A stretch of DNA of 64,000 nucleotides, from contig NZ_PZZM01000001.1 of NCBI RefSeq assembly GCF_003046175.1, positions 310,001 to 374,000 of the forward strand, given 5' to 3'. Below the pieces are notes generated by a model, which did no database searches, was not told where the DNA came from, and saw nothing but the letters and a program-made list of their open reading frames with translations. Origin of the DNA: Bosea sp. 124. GTDB lineage: Bacteria > Pseudomonadota > Alphaproteobacteria > Rhizobiales > Beijerinckiaceae. Positions within the stretch are counted from its first letter, which is position 1; each line of letters starts with the position of its first letter. Made by a program: the position numbers and the translations under genes. Below are positions 19,800 to 28,233 of the stretch, piece by piece.

Positions 19800-19904
19800 C
19801 GTCATGCTCGGGCTTGACCCGAGCATCTCAGGACAACAGAGGCTCCCTCACCTCGGCTTGCCTGAGATCCTCGACCCTTTCGTTACGCTTCGACCGAAGA
19901 TCAC
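19800..19904 (+). repeat. Palindromic repeat family A, copy 1 (left boundary of GIY-YIG cassette)
   Basis: Bases 19800-19829 are the perfect inverse of 20247-20276 and contain the palindrome ATGCTCGGG / CCCGAGCAT. The rest, to about 19904, is a diverged version of the partner half that elsewhere reads CTTCGCTCCGCCCGAGAATGAC. The stop codon of the GIY-YIG gene (19901-19903) lies in its edge. Confidence 0.85.
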
Positions 19905-20200
19905 GTCGGGCAAATGTCCTCGAACAGATCGCGCCATTGAGGATTGGCTTTCTCGACCAACTCGATTTTCCATTCCCGATACCAACGCTTCAAACTCGTC
20001 TCGCGCTGAATGGCCAGATCAATGTGATCGAACAGCTCGAACCAGACGAGCTTTTCAAGGTTGTAGCGGGCCGTGAAGGAGCGGCTGGCGAGTTGCTTGT
20101 GCTCCGAGACGCGCCGAACGGGATCTGCCGTTACTCCGAGGTAAAGCGTGCCTCGCGGCTTGTTCGTCATGATGTAGACGTAGGATGGTTCGAGGTTCAC
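19901..20200 (-). CDS. Small GIY-YIG nuclease family protein
   Basis: A 99-residue protein consisting of one GIY-YIG domain: YVYIM near the start (residues 7-11), LYLGVT (19-24), the Arg-rich helix PVRRVSEH (27-34) and IQRETSLKRWYREWK. These match the standalone YhbQ-like group, which nick or cut DNA; the biological target is unknown. The GTG at 20200 is chosen because it begins exactly where repeat A2 ends; longer frames run through that repeat and encode its translation (MLGLDPSIS). The gene sits between hisS and hisZ and is bordered on both sides by inverted copies of one palindromic repeat. Confidence 0.88.
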   Translation of the reverse strand: MNLEPSYVYIMTNKPRGTLYLGVTADPVRRVSEHKQLASRSFTARYNLEKLVWFELFDHIDLAIQRETSLKRWYREWKIELVEKANPQWRDLFEDICPT

Positions 20201-20276
20201 GTCATTCTCGGGCGGAGCGCAGCGCGGGCCCCAAAATCTTCGGCAAGAGATGCTCGGGTCAAGCCCGAGCATGACG
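20201..20276 (-). repeat. Palindromic repeat family A, copy 2 (right boundary of GIY-YIG cassette)
   Basis: A complete 76-base copy: GTCATTCTCGGGCGGAGCGC at one end and ATGCTCGGGTCAAGCCCGAGCAT at the other. It starts at the base next to the GIY-YIG start codon and ends four bases from the hisS stop. Its 30-base outer end is identical to copies 1 (inverted) and 3. Confidence 0.9.
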
Positions 20277-20280
20277 CCTT

Positions 20281-21825
20281 TCATCCGTGTCGCGCGAGCA
20301 CCCGCTTCACGCCGTCGACCAGTTCCGCCAGCGGCACCGCGAACTGCGCCTCCGCCTGCTTGGCCTTGTGCTCGGCGGAATCCTTGACGTCGCGGCTGGC
20401 GGCGGCGAGTTCGGCCCCCAGGATGAGGTCCTTGATGATGACGGTTCCGGCCTCGCGCTCAGAAGAACCCTGAATGACGGCGCAGATCGCGCCGCGCCGG
20501 TCAGCGTACTTCATCTGGGCGTTGAAGCCGGACGATCCGAGATAGAGATCGGCACGGACCAGCGGCTTGCCGTTGCCATCGACGGCCTTGCGAAGCTGCG
20601 ACACCATCGCCTGATAACCCGGCATGAACTCCGGCGACTTGTTGTCCATTGCGGTCACGACGACGAGCGGGAGTTCGCTCTTCGCGTCGACGAGCGGCGA
20701 CTTGGCCGCCTTCAGCGCCGAATAGAGCCGCGAGACGCCGATCGAGAAGCCGGTCGCCGGCACGGGCTCGGGCCGGAAGCGGCCGACGAGCCCATCATAA
20801 CGCCCGCCACCCGCGACCGAGCCGAAGCGCACGACCTGGCCATCGTCGTTCGTGACCGGGAAGGTCAGTTCGACCTCGTAGACCGGGCCGGTGTAGTATT
20901 CGAGGCCGCGCACGACGGAAGGATCGATGCGGATGCGATCGGGACCATAGCCCGCCGCGACGACCAAAGCATGAATTTGACCGAGATCGGCGAACCCCTC
21001 TCGCATTGACGCGTTCTGGTCAAAATTCTTGTTCCAGTCTTTGATTGTGTCGAATTCTGGCTCGCTGCCCGCAAAGTATCCTGTTTCATTCTGAACTACT
21101 GCCAGAACGTAGGTGCTTTGCTCATCGTTCAGCCCCGCGCCCTTCGTGAAATCCCCGCTCTCATCCTTGCGGCCCTCGCCGAGCAGCAGCCGCACGCCCT
21201 CCGGCCCGAACTTGTCGAGCTTGTCGATGGCGCGCAGCACCGTCAGCCGGCGGCCGGCATTCTCCTCGCCGCCGAGGCCAATCGCCTCCATCACGCCGTC
21301 GAGCACCTTGCGGTTGTTGACCTTGACGACATAGTCGCCGCGCTTGATGCCGAGCGCCTCCATCGTGTCGGCAGCAAGCATGCAGATCTCGGCATCGGCC
21401 GCGACAGAACCCGCCCCGACGATATCGGCATCGAACTGCATGAACTGGCGGAAGCGGCCGGGACCCGGCTTCTCGTTGCGGAAGACGTAGCCGGCACGAT
21501 AGCTGCGATAGGGCTTCGGCAGGGCGTCGAAGTTCTCGGCGACATAGCGGGCGAGCGGCGCGGTCAGGTCGTAGCGCAGCGAGAGCCACTGCTCGTCATC
21601 GTCCTGGAAGGAAAAGACGCCCTCGTTCGGGCGGTCCTGATCGGGCAGGAACTTGCCGAGCGCGTCGGTGTATTCGACGAAGGGCGTCTCGACCGGATCG
21701 AAGCCGTAGCGCGAGAAGCTCTCGCGGATGACGGCGAGCATGCGCTCGGTGGCGGCGACATCGGCCGGGCCGCGATCGACAAAACCGCGCGGCTGGCGGG
21801 CCTTGAGCTTGCTGGGGGCGGACAT
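20281..21825 (-). CDS. hisS: Histidyl-tRNA synthetase
   Basis: Charges tRNA-His in the cytoplasm. The 514-residue class II enzyme shows motif 2 ([21 protein letters not shown]), the histidine-specific stretch [13 protein letters not shown] and motif 3 ([14 protein letters not shown]), with a C-terminal anticodon-binding domain. It is longer than the E. coli enzyme (424 residues), which is usual for the alphaproteobacterial type with internal insertions. It is first in the hisS-hisZ-hisG set, and its stop is followed at once by repeat A2 and the GIY-YIG gene. Confidence 0.96.
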   Translation of the reverse strand: MSAPSKLKARQPRGFVDRGPADVAATERMLAVIRESFSRYGFDPVETPFVEYTDALGKFLPDQDRPNEGVFSFQDDDEQWLSLRYDLTAPLARYVAENFDALPKPYRSYRAGYVFRNEKPGPGRFRQFMQFDADIVGAGSVAADAEICMLAADTMEALGIKRGDYVVKVNNRKVLDGVMEAIGLGGEENAGRRLTVLRAIDKLDKFGPEGVRLLLGEGRKDESGDFTKGAGLNDEQSTYVLAVVQNETGYFAGSEPEFDTIKDWNKNFDQNASMREGFADLGQIHALVVAAGYGPDRIRIDPSVVRGLEYYTGPVYEVELTFPVTNDDGQVVRFGSVAGGGRYDGLVGRFRPEPVPATGFSIGVSRLYSALKAAKSPLVDAKSELPLVVVTAMDNKSPEFMPGYQAMVSQLRKAVDGNGKPLVRADLYLGSSGFNAQMKYADRRGAICAVIQGSSEREAGTVIIKDLILGAELAAASRDVKDSAEHKAKQAEAQFAVPLAELVDGVKRVLARHG

Positions 21826-22201
21826 GGGTGTTCGCTTCTCTGGTCATGCGGCACCACCAGCAGATGGTGCAAAGTGTTGCGCGAGGGGTTAGCCCGCTCG
21901 CGCGAACGGGGCAAGTGAGGCGAGCGCCATGCAGGGCAACCGCCCGAAAGTTCTGGAATGGCCGCTGGCGCACTCAAGCCCTCCCCCCCGCTTGCGATGG
22001 GGAGGGTTGGGTGGGGGGCAGCGCCGCTCGGCACGACGATAAGGATGTGGAGTTCCGGCTTTCCCGCCCCCATCCCCAACCCTTCCCCGCCGCAAGCGGG
22101 GGGAAGGGGATGGCGCATGCCTTGTCCCGCCAGCGCAGCCGGCGTTAGGCCCCGGCGCAAGCTTGCGTTAGCATGTCGGCATAAAAAGGCTGGAGGGCGC
22201 C
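21826..22201. other. Intergenic region upstream of hisS and the DUF3053 gene
   Basis: About 375 bases between divergent genes. Its centre is the family D inverted repeat (21979-22113). I see no T-box-like leader for hisS and no open frame that resembles a protein outside the repeat's own translations. Confidence 0.5.
21979..22113. repeat. Long imperfect inverted repeat, family D
   Basis: The left arm (about 21979-22020, with CGCTTGCGATGGGGAGGGTT) and the right arm (about 22064-22113, with CCCAACCCTTCCCCGCCGC) are inversely related over roughly 40 bases with a few mismatches. The composition is strongly purine/pyrimidine-segregated. It looks like a non-coding dispersed repeat; only this copy is in the window. 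Confidence 0.75.
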
Positions 22202-22903
22202 ATGGCAGGCCGGCTTCTGACCCTGTTGACCTGCCTGTTGGTGGGGCTGTTGCTCGCCGCCTGCGGGCAGAGCGAAGCCGACCAGCGCCAGGCCTTCATC
22301 GCCTTCCTGCAGACGGAAGTGCTGCCGAAGCCCGGCGCGCGCGTACCGCAGCCCAACGCCGAGAAGCTCACATCCTTCGGCGACTATGCCGGACACTACG
22401 CCGTGATCACGCGGTTCCACGAGCGCATGAACGCCTCCGTCGCCAATCCGATGCAGGATGCGATGAGCAAGGGCATGCCGCGCTCGATCGAGGAGGTGGC
22501 GACGCGCAAGGCCGACATCGCGGCGGTGCGCGCCGGCTTCGTCAAGATGCGCGACGCGCTGGATCGCTCGGTCGCGACCGCGGATGCCGAGCGCGACGCG
22601 CTCAAGCAGCCGGCCGATCTGGCGAGCGTCTATGCGGCGACCTACGACAAGCTGGTGGCACAGCCGGTCGCGACGTTCCGCGAGATCTTTCCGCCGACCG
22701 ACGACGCCTTCGGGGCGGTGCTGGAGCTGGCCGAGCTGATCGACGCCAACCGCCCGGCGATCCGGTTCAACGGCGCGCAGATGGAGATCAACAACATCGC
22801 CCTGCGCACCAAAATGCAGACCGCGATGACGGCCATGACATCGAAGCAACGCGCGATGATCGAGGCCCAGCAGAAGCTGCGGCGGATGGTCTACGGGGGG
22901 TAG
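22202..22903 (+). CDS. DUF3053 family lipoprotein
   Basis: A 233-residue protein of unknown function. It has a lipoprotein signal with lipobox LLLAAC (lipidated Cys at residue 21), then QSEADQRQAFIAFLQTEVLP, and a largely helical body with little Cys or aromatic content, matching the DUF3053 (YiaF-like) family. It should sit on the periplasmic face of a membrane. GGAGG precedes the ATG. It converges on glcF, with a family A repeat in between. Confidence 0.85.
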   Translation: MAGRLLTLLTCLLVGLLLAACGQSEADQRQAFIAFLQTEVLPKPGARVPQPNAEKLTSFGDYAGHYAVITRFHERMNASVANPMQDAMSKGMPRSIEEVATRKADIAAVRAGFVKMRDALDRSVATADAERDALKQPADLASVYAATYDKLVAQPVATFREIFPPTDDAFGAVLELAELIDANRPAIRFNGAQMEINNIALRTKMQTAMTAMTSKQRAMIEAQQKLRRMVYGG

Positions 22904-22926
22904 CGGGCGAGCCCCGAGTCGGAGAA

Positions 22927-23030
22927 CGTCATTCTCGGGCGGAGCGCAGCGCAGACCCGGGAAGCTCGGGACAAGAACACGCGCGAGACTGCTTCGGCAC
23001 GAGATGCTCGGGTCAAGCCCGAGCATGACG
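22927..23030. repeat. Palindromic repeat family A, copy 3
   Basis: GTCATTCTCGGGCGGAGCGC at the left and, at 23001-23030, a 30-base end identical to that of copy 2. It lies five bases beyond the glcF stop and separates converging genes. No reading frame of interest lies inside. Confidence 0.9.
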
Positions 23031-23035
23031 CCGTG

Positions 23036-24415
23036 CTACTCAGCCGCAACCAGCGTCGGCGCCTTGAGTGGCGCATCCGCAATACCCGCCTTCGCCAGCT
23101 TCTCCGGCAGCGGGCCGCCGGTCGCCCAGTCGAGCAGTTCGGCGGTGTGGACGACCGGAGTGGTCGCACCCTTGTCGGCGAAACCCTTGGCGATCTGCGT
23201 CATGCAGCCGATATTGCCGGTCGCGACCAGCACCGGCTTCGTCTTCTCGATATTGCCGACCTTGCGTTCGCGCAGGCGCCCGGCGATCTCGGGCTGGAGG
23301 ATGTTGTAGACGCCGGCCGAGCCGCAGCAGATATGCCCCTCCGGCACCTCCTTGACGCGGAAGCCCGCAGCCGAGAGCAGGCGCTTGGGTCCGTCCTTGA
23401 GCTGCTGGCCGTGCTGCATCGAGCAGGCGGAATGATAGGCGATCGGCATCGCGACATCGCGGACGGGCGCGAGGTCGATCGTCTCGAGGAATTCGGTGAC
23501 GTCCTTGGCCAGCCCCGAGACGCGCATCGCCTTCCCGGCATAGGCCGGCTCGTTGCGGAACATGAAGCCGTAATCCTTGATCGTCGTGCCGCAGCCGGAT
23601 GCCGTGATCAGGATCGCGTCCAGCCCGTCGCCCTCGATCTCGGCCATCCAGGCGTCGATGTTGCGGCGGGCGAAGTCGAGCGCGTCATGCTCGCGGCCCA
23701 TATGGTGGACGAGCGCGCCGCAGCAGCCCTCCCCCTTCGGCAGCACGACCTCGACGCCATGGCGCGTCAGCAGGCGGATGGTCGCCTCGTTGATCGCGGG
23801 GTCGAGCACCGGCTGGGCGCAGCCGGAGAGGATGGCGACGCGCCTGGCCAGCGGCGCGACCGTGGTGGGCGCGAAGCTCTGCGGCCCCTCCATCGCCGAG
23901 CGCGCCGGCAGCCGTGACGGCGCCAGCGCCAGCATCGCCTTCAGCCGGCCGCCGACGAGCGGCAGGGCGCCGAGCACAGGCCCGAGCGGCTTCGCCAGCA
24001 TGGCACCCAGCATGGCGACGCGGAAGCGGCCGGGATAGGGCAGGATCGCCGACAGGATGCGCCGCAACGCCTTGTCGTGCCAGGAGCGCTCATAGGTTTC
24101 CTCGATATGGGCACGGGCATGGTCGACGAGGTGCATGTAGTGCACGCCGGAGGGGCAGGTCGTCATGCAGGAGAGGCAGGAGAGGCAGCGATCGACATGC
24201 TTCACCACCTCTTCCGTGGCCGGCTTGCCGTTCTCCAGCATGTCCTTGATCAGGTAGATGCGCCCGCGCGGGGAATCCAGTTCGTCGCCCAGCAGCAGAT
24301 AGGTCGGGCAGGTCGCGGTGCAGAAGCCGCAATGCACGCAGGTGCGCAGGATCTTTTCCGAGGCGGGAAGCCTGGGATCGGAGGCGAGATGGGCAGGGGT
24401 GAAGTTGGTCTGCAT
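23036..24415 (-). CDS. glcF: Glycolate oxidase iron-sulfur subunit
   Basis: The electron-transfer subunit of glycolate oxidase GlcDEF, which oxidises glycolate to glyoxylate and passes electrons to the respiratory chain. Two 4Fe-4S motifs are visible: CVHCGFCTATCP (residues 26-37) and CLSCLSCMTTCP (77-88). Two CCG-type domains follow, with GEGCCGALVHHMG and EGHICCGSAGVYN. The length of 459 is slightly longer than the usual 410-430. It is last in the glcDEF operon; a family A repeat lies between glcE and glcF. Confidence 0.95.
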   Translation of the reverse strand: MQTNFTPAHLASDPRLPASEKILRTCVHCGFCTATCPTYLLLGDELDSPRGRIYLIKDMLENGKPATEEVVKHVDRCLSCLSCMTTCPSGVHYMHLVDHARAHIEETYERSWHDKALRRILSAILPYPGRFRVAMLGAMLAKPLGPVLGALPLVGGRLKAMLALAPSRLPARSAMEGPQSFAPTTVAPLARRVAILSGCAQPVLDPAINEATIRLLTRHGVEVVLPKGEGCCGALVHHMGREHDALDFARRNIDAWMAEIEGDGLDAILITASGCGTTIKDYGFMFRNEPAYAGKAMRVSGLAKDVTEFLETIDLAPVRDVAMPIAYHSACSMQHGQQLKDGPKRLLSAAGFRVKEVPEGHICCGSAGVYNILQPEIAGRLRERKVGNIEKTKPVLVATGNIGCMTQIAKGFADKGATTPVVHTAELLDWATGGPLPEKLAKAGIADAPLKAPTLVAAE

Positions 24416-24437
24416 GGTTTTGTCCGTTCGCCTGCCC

Positions 24438-24514
24438 CGTCATGCCCGGGCTTGACCCGAGAATCTGGTCCCGAGAGTTCCCCGGGTCTCCGCTTCGCTC
24501 CGCCCGAGAATGAC
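24438..24514. repeat. Palindromic repeat family A, copy 4, between glcE and glcF
   Basis: A 77-base copy in the opposite orientation to copies 2 and 3: GTCATGCCCGGGCTTGACCC at the left and CTTCGCTCCGCCCGAGAATG at the right. It diverges slightly from the others. Its position inside an operon means glcF translation starts after a strong RNA hairpin. Confidence 0.88.
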
Positions 24515-24522
24515 GGTCGCGG

Positions 24523-25710
24523 TCAAATCCCCGCATACATCCGGCCGGGCTCGAAAATCCCCGCCGGATCGAAACTCTGCTTGATGCCGGCGGTGACCCG
24601 CATCAGCGGCTCCGCCAGCGGCTCGAAGACCGGCACGGCAGCGCGGATCGCGGCCGGTGCGCGCACCAGCGTCGCATGGCCGCCGAGCGGCTTCAGCGCG
24701 GCGCGGATCGCGCCGGCAGCCGCGTCATCGCCGGCCGGCACCGCGAGCCAGACCAGCCCGCCGCCCCAATCGTAGAACCAGCGCGCGCCCGGCAGGCGCG
24801 CCGCAATCGCCGCCGTCGCGCGGGGGCCATCGGTGGGCGCGACGGAGAGGCGCCAGACGGCTTCCTCCGTCCCGGCGAAGACGCGGGCGTCGCGGACATC
24901 GTGCCAGAGCTCGCCCGACGCCGCGCCCTCCAGCATCTCGGGCGTGCCGTGGAGGCGCAGGAGTTCGATCAGTTCGCGGCTGCGATAATCGATCGAGTCG
25001 GAGAAATTCTCCAAACGCAGCAGCGTTCGGGCCTGGTCGGCACCGATACCTTCCGGCAGATGCGCCGCGGCGAACGGCTCGAAGGGCGAGCCGAGCGCGG
25101 CCGAAAGCAGGCCGACCGCGGTCTCATCGGAGAGCCCGCGCCAGACCAGCGTGACGACCCGTTCCGGGGCCGGAAGCACGCGGAAAATCACCTCGGTCAG
25201 GAAGCCGAGCGTGCCATGGCTGCCGGCGACGAGCTTCACGAGGTCGAGCCCGGTGACGTTCTTCATCACCCGCCCGCCAGATTTGATCGCCTCGCCGCGT
25301 CCGTTCACCAGCCGGATGCCAATCAGCGAGTCGCGTGCCGCGCCGGCATTGATACGGCGGGGCCCGGAGATGTTGCCGGCGGCGACGGCGCCGATGGTCG
25401 GCTCGCCCTCCGTGCCGAGCAGAGCGCGATGGTCCATCGGCTCGAAGGGCAGCATCTGGCCGCGCTCTGCCAGCGTCGCCTGGACGAGCGCCAGCGGCGT
25501 GCCGGCGCGCGCGCCGATCACCATTTCGGCGGGCTCGTAGATCGTGATCCCGCTGAGGCCGGCGCTGGACAGCGTGCTCTGCGTCTGTGTCGTGCGGCCG
25601 AGGCCGGCGCGGGTGTTGCCGCCGGCAAGGGACAGCGGCGTGCCGCTGCCGATCACGGATTTGACGATGGCGCAGGCCTGCGCCTCGGTGGTGGGAATGT
25701 GGAGGGTCAC
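24523..25710 (-). CDS. glcE: Glycolate oxidase FAD-binding subunit
   Basis: A 395-residue FAD-binding subunit of glycolate oxidase. It has the PCMH-type FAD fold, with LSLAGGNTRAGLGR, a TIGAVAAGNISGPRRINAGAARD loop and KSGGRVMKNVTGLDL; the short C-terminal half distinguishes it from GlcD. The start is GTG at 25710, overlapping the glcD stop by four bases (GTGA), so expression is coupled. Longer in-frame starts lie inside glcD and are rejected. After its stop the operon continues past a family A repeat into glcF. Confidence 0.93.
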   Translation of the reverse strand: MTLHIPTTEAQACAIVKSVIGSGTPLSLAGGNTRAGLGRTTQTQSTLSSAGLSGITIYEPAEMVIGARAGTPLALVQATLAERGQMLPFEPMDHRALLGTEGEPTIGAVAAGNISGPRRINAGAARDSLIGIRLVNGRGEAIKSGGRVMKNVTGLDLVKLVAGSHGTLGFLTEVIFRVLPAPERVVTLVWRGLSDETAVGLLSAALGSPFEPFAAAHLPEGIGADQARTLLRLENFSDSIDYRSRELIELLRLHGTPEMLEGAASGELWHDVRDARVFAGTEEAVWRLSVAPTDGPRATAAIAARLPGARWFYDWGGGLVWLAVPAGDDAAAGAIRAALKPLGGHATLVRAPAAIRAAVPVFEPLAEPLMRVTAGIKQSFDPAGIFEPGRMYAGI

Positions 25711-27143
25711 GCCGCGACCCTGCCTTCGAGCGGAAACACCTTGGCGGGGTTCAGCAGCCAAGCCTGATCGAACACCGCCCGCACCCGCATCTGCTGCGCG
25801 AGGTCCTCGGGATTGAACTGGAAGGTCATCAGGTCGCGCTTCTCGATGCCGACGCCGTGTTCGCCGGTGAGGCAGCCGCCGACCTCGACGCAGAGCTTGA
25901 GGATGTCCATGCCGGCATCCTCCGCCTTCTGCGCCTCGACCGGATCGTTGCAGTTGTAGAGGATCAGCGGGTGGAGATTGCCGTCGCCGGCATGGAAGAC
26001 GTTCGCCACGCGCAGGCCATAGCCCTTCACGATCTCGTCCATGCGCCGCAGCACATGCGGCAACTGCCCGGTCGGGATGGTGCCGTCCATGCAGATATAG
26101 TCGGCGATGCGCCCGGTCGCGCCGAAGGCCGATTTGCGGCCCTTCCAGATCGCGGCGGCCTCCATGGCGGATTTGCTCTCCTTCACCGTCTTGACACCGT
26201 GCTCGCGGGCGATCGCGACGATGCGGGCGAGCTGGGCGTCCATCTCGGCGTCGGAGCCTTCGACTTCGATGATCAGCAGCGCCTCGACATCCATCGGGTA
26301 ACCGGCATGGGCGAAGGCTTCGCAGATCTCGATCGCCGGCTTGTCCATGAACTCCATCGCGACGGGAATGATGCCGGCGCCGATGATGGCCGCGACCGCC
26401 TCGCCCGCCTGCTCGCTGGTCGGGAAGCCGAACAGCACCGGGCGCGCGCCCTCGGCCGAGCGCAGGATGCGCACGGTCGCCTCCGTGACGATACCGAGCT
26501 GGCCTTCGGAACCGACGATCAGGCCGAGCAGGTCGAGCCCCGGCGCATCGAGATGCGCGCCACCGATTTCCACAACGCTCCCATCCAGCATGACCAGAGT
26601 GACGCCGAGCACGTTGTTGGTGGTGACGCCGTATTTCAGGCAATGCGCCCCGCCGGAGTTCATGCCGATATTGCCGCCGATCGAGCAGGCGAGCTGCGAG
26701 GAGGGATCGGGCGCGTAAAAGAAGCCTTCCGCCGAAACCTCGCCGGTGACCGCGAGGTTGGTGACGCCAGCCTGAACCTTCGCAACACGGTTGGCATAGT
26801 CGATCGCGAGGATGCGGTTCATCTTCGAGACGCCGATGACGACGGCGTCCTCCTGCGGTATCGCGCCGCCGGCGAGCGAGGTGCCGGCGCCGCGCGGCAC
26901 GACCGGCACGCCCTGCTCGCCGCAGAATTTCAGCACCGCCGCGACCTCCTGCGTCGTGGAGGGCAGCACCACGGCCAGTGGCAAGCGGCGATAGGCCGTC
27001 AGCGCGTCGGTCTCGTAGGGCCGACGCTCGTCCTCGGCGGTAATCAGCGCGGCGGGCGCGACCAGTCGCGACAATCCTTCGATGATCTGTTCGCGACGGG
27101 CGAGGATGGTCGGGTCGGGAACGGGAAAGGCGATGGCGGACAT
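25707..27143 (-). CDS. glcD: Glycolate oxidase catalytic FAD subunit
   Basis: The catalytic subunit: oxidises glycolate (and D-lactate in some species) with FAD. The 478-residue protein has the FAD-binding PRGAGTSLAGGAI (near residue 84) and SIGGNIGMNSGGAHCLKYG, and at its C-terminus the HAGDGNLHPLILYN and LTGEHGVGIEKRDLM motifs characteristic of the GlcD / D-lactate dehydrogenase C-terminal domain. It is first in the glcDEF operon, divergent from a LysR gene, with a LysR-type palindrome in the 117-base gap. Confidence 0.95.
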   Translation of the reverse strand: MSAIAFPVPDPTILARREQIIEGLSRLVAPAALITAEDERRPYETDALTAYRRLPLAVVLPSTTQEVAAVLKFCGEQGVPVVPRGAGTSLAGGAIPQEDAVVIGVSKMNRILAIDYANRVAKVQAGVTNLAVTGEVSAEGFFYAPDPSSQLACSIGGNIGMNSGGAHCLKYGVTTNNVLGVTLVMLDGSVVEIGGAHLDAPGLDLLGLIVGSEGQLGIVTEATVRILRSAEGARPVLFGFPTSEQAGEAVAAIIGAGIIPVAMEFMDKPAIEICEAFAHAGYPMDVEALLIIEVEGSDAEMDAQLARIVAIAREHGVKTVKESKSAMEAAAIWKGRKSAFGATGRIADYICMDGTIPTGQLPHVLRRMDEIVKGYGLRVANVFHAGDGNLHPLILYNCNDPVEAQKAEDAGMDILKLCVEVGGCLTGEHGVGIEKRDLMTFQFNPEDLAQQMRVRAVFDQAWLLNPAKVFPLEGRVAA

Positions 27144-27220
27144 GACGCGGATTCCTGAGCGGCGGCGCAGACCCTAGACCAAATCGAAACTGCTTGCAGC
27201 GCGACGAGCGTGCATGATTG

Positions 27221-27235
27221 TTTCCAATTGGGAAA
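27221..27235. promoter_or_regulatory. LysR-type box between glcD and the LysR gene
   Basis: TTTCC-N5-GGAAA, a symmetric T-N11-A-type site about 30 bases before the LysR start and 80 before glcD. It is the obvious operator candidate for the divergent LysR protein. Confidence 0.55.
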
Positions 27236-27260
27236 AGATGACGAGAGGACGACCCTACTC

Positions 27261-28166
27261 ATGGACCGTTTCGGGGATCTCGACGTCTTCGCCCATGTGG
27301 TGACGGCGCGGAGCATGTCGGCGGCAGGCCGGCAGCTCAACCTGTCGCCGGCGGTGATCTCGAAGCGCATCCGCCGGCTCGAGGAACGGCTGGGCGTGCG
27401 GCTGCTCCAGCGCACGACGCGGCAGCTCTCGCTGACCGAGGCCGGACAGGGATTCTACGAGCGCGTGGTGTCGATCCTGTCCTCGATCGAGGATGCCGAG
27501 GCCTGGGTCGCCAGCGGGGCCGGCCAGGCGCGCGGGACACTGCGGGTCTCGGCACCGACCTCCTTCGGGCGGCTGCACATCGCGCCGCATCTCAAGCCGT
27601 TCCTCGACGCGCACCCGCTGGTGACGGTCGAACTCGTCCTGACCGATGCCTTCATCGACATCGTCGGCGAAGGTTTCGACCTCGCGATCCGCATCGCCGA
27701 CCTGCGCGATTCGAGCCTGGTCGCGAAGCGCCTCGCACCAAACCATCGTGTGCTCTGCGCGGCGCCGGACTATCTGGCCCGAGCAGGCGTGCCGAGCGGC
27801 ATCGAGGCTCTCGCGGGGCATACGCTGATCGCCCACAATGCCGACCACTGGCGCCTCGACGGGCCGGACGGGCCGGTCACGGTGCGGGTCCACGGGCCGT
27901 TGCGGACGAATTCGAGCGAGGTCGTGCGCGAGGCGCTGCTGGCGGGGCTCGGCATCGCGTTGCGCTCGACCTGGGATGTCGGGCCGGAGCTGCAATCGGG
28001 CGCGCTGCAACGGGTGCTGCCGGACTATTCCGTCGGCAAGCGCGTCGCTATCCACGCGGTCTATCCGAGCCGCCGCCACATGGAGCAGAAGGTGCGCGCC
28101 TTCGTGGACTATCTCGGCGAGCTTTACGGGCAGACGCCCTATTGGGATGCTGGGCTCGCCCTGTAA
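27261..28166 (+). CDS. LysR family regulator, probably of glcDEF
   Basis: A 301-residue regulator: an N-terminal winged helix (HVVTARSMSAAGRQLNLSPAVISKRIRRLEERLG) and a substrate-binding domain (about 90-300) with RVSAPTSFGRLHIAPHLKPFL. The close match to the group that regulates aldehyde and organic-acid genes supports, but does not prove, regulation of glycolate oxidase; the family usually activates the divergent neighbour. The ATG at 27261 is preferred over 27210 because GAGAGGA sits upstream of it. Confidence 0.9.
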   Translation: MDRFGDLDVFAHVVTARSMSAAGRQLNLSPAVISKRIRRLEERLGVRLLQRTTRQLSLTEAGQGFYERVVSILSSIEDAEAWVASGAGQARGTLRVSAPTSFGRLHIAPHLKPFLDAHPLVTVELVLTDAFIDIVGEGFDLAIRIADLRDSSLVAKRLAPNHRVLCAAPDYLARAGVPSGIEALAGHTLIAHNADHWRLDGPDGPVTVRVHGPLRTNSSEVVREALLAGLGIALRSTWDVGPELQSGALQRVLPDYSVGKRVAIHAVYPSRRHMEQKVRAFVDYLGELYGQTPYWDAGLAL

Positions 28167-28233
28167 TATCTCCGCTCATGTTTCTATGGTGGATATCGAC
28201 CTTTCATCCAGCGCCCATCCCCGGGGATCGTGC

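Noticed and set aside
20180..20284. Longer N-terminus for the GIY-YIG protein
   Set aside because: The added residues are encoded by the palindromic repeat and by the boundary of hisS; the domain itself begins at about residue 7 after the GTG at 20200.
22145..23026. Minus-strand frame starting MLGLDPSIS upstream of the glcF end
   Set aside because: Its start is a translation of the family A palindromic repeat, and the rest is antisense to the DUF3053 gene.
19800..24514. CRISPR-like array formed by the repeated palindromes
   Set aside because: Only four copies, irregularly spaced and in both orientations, without spacers of constant length and without cas genes.
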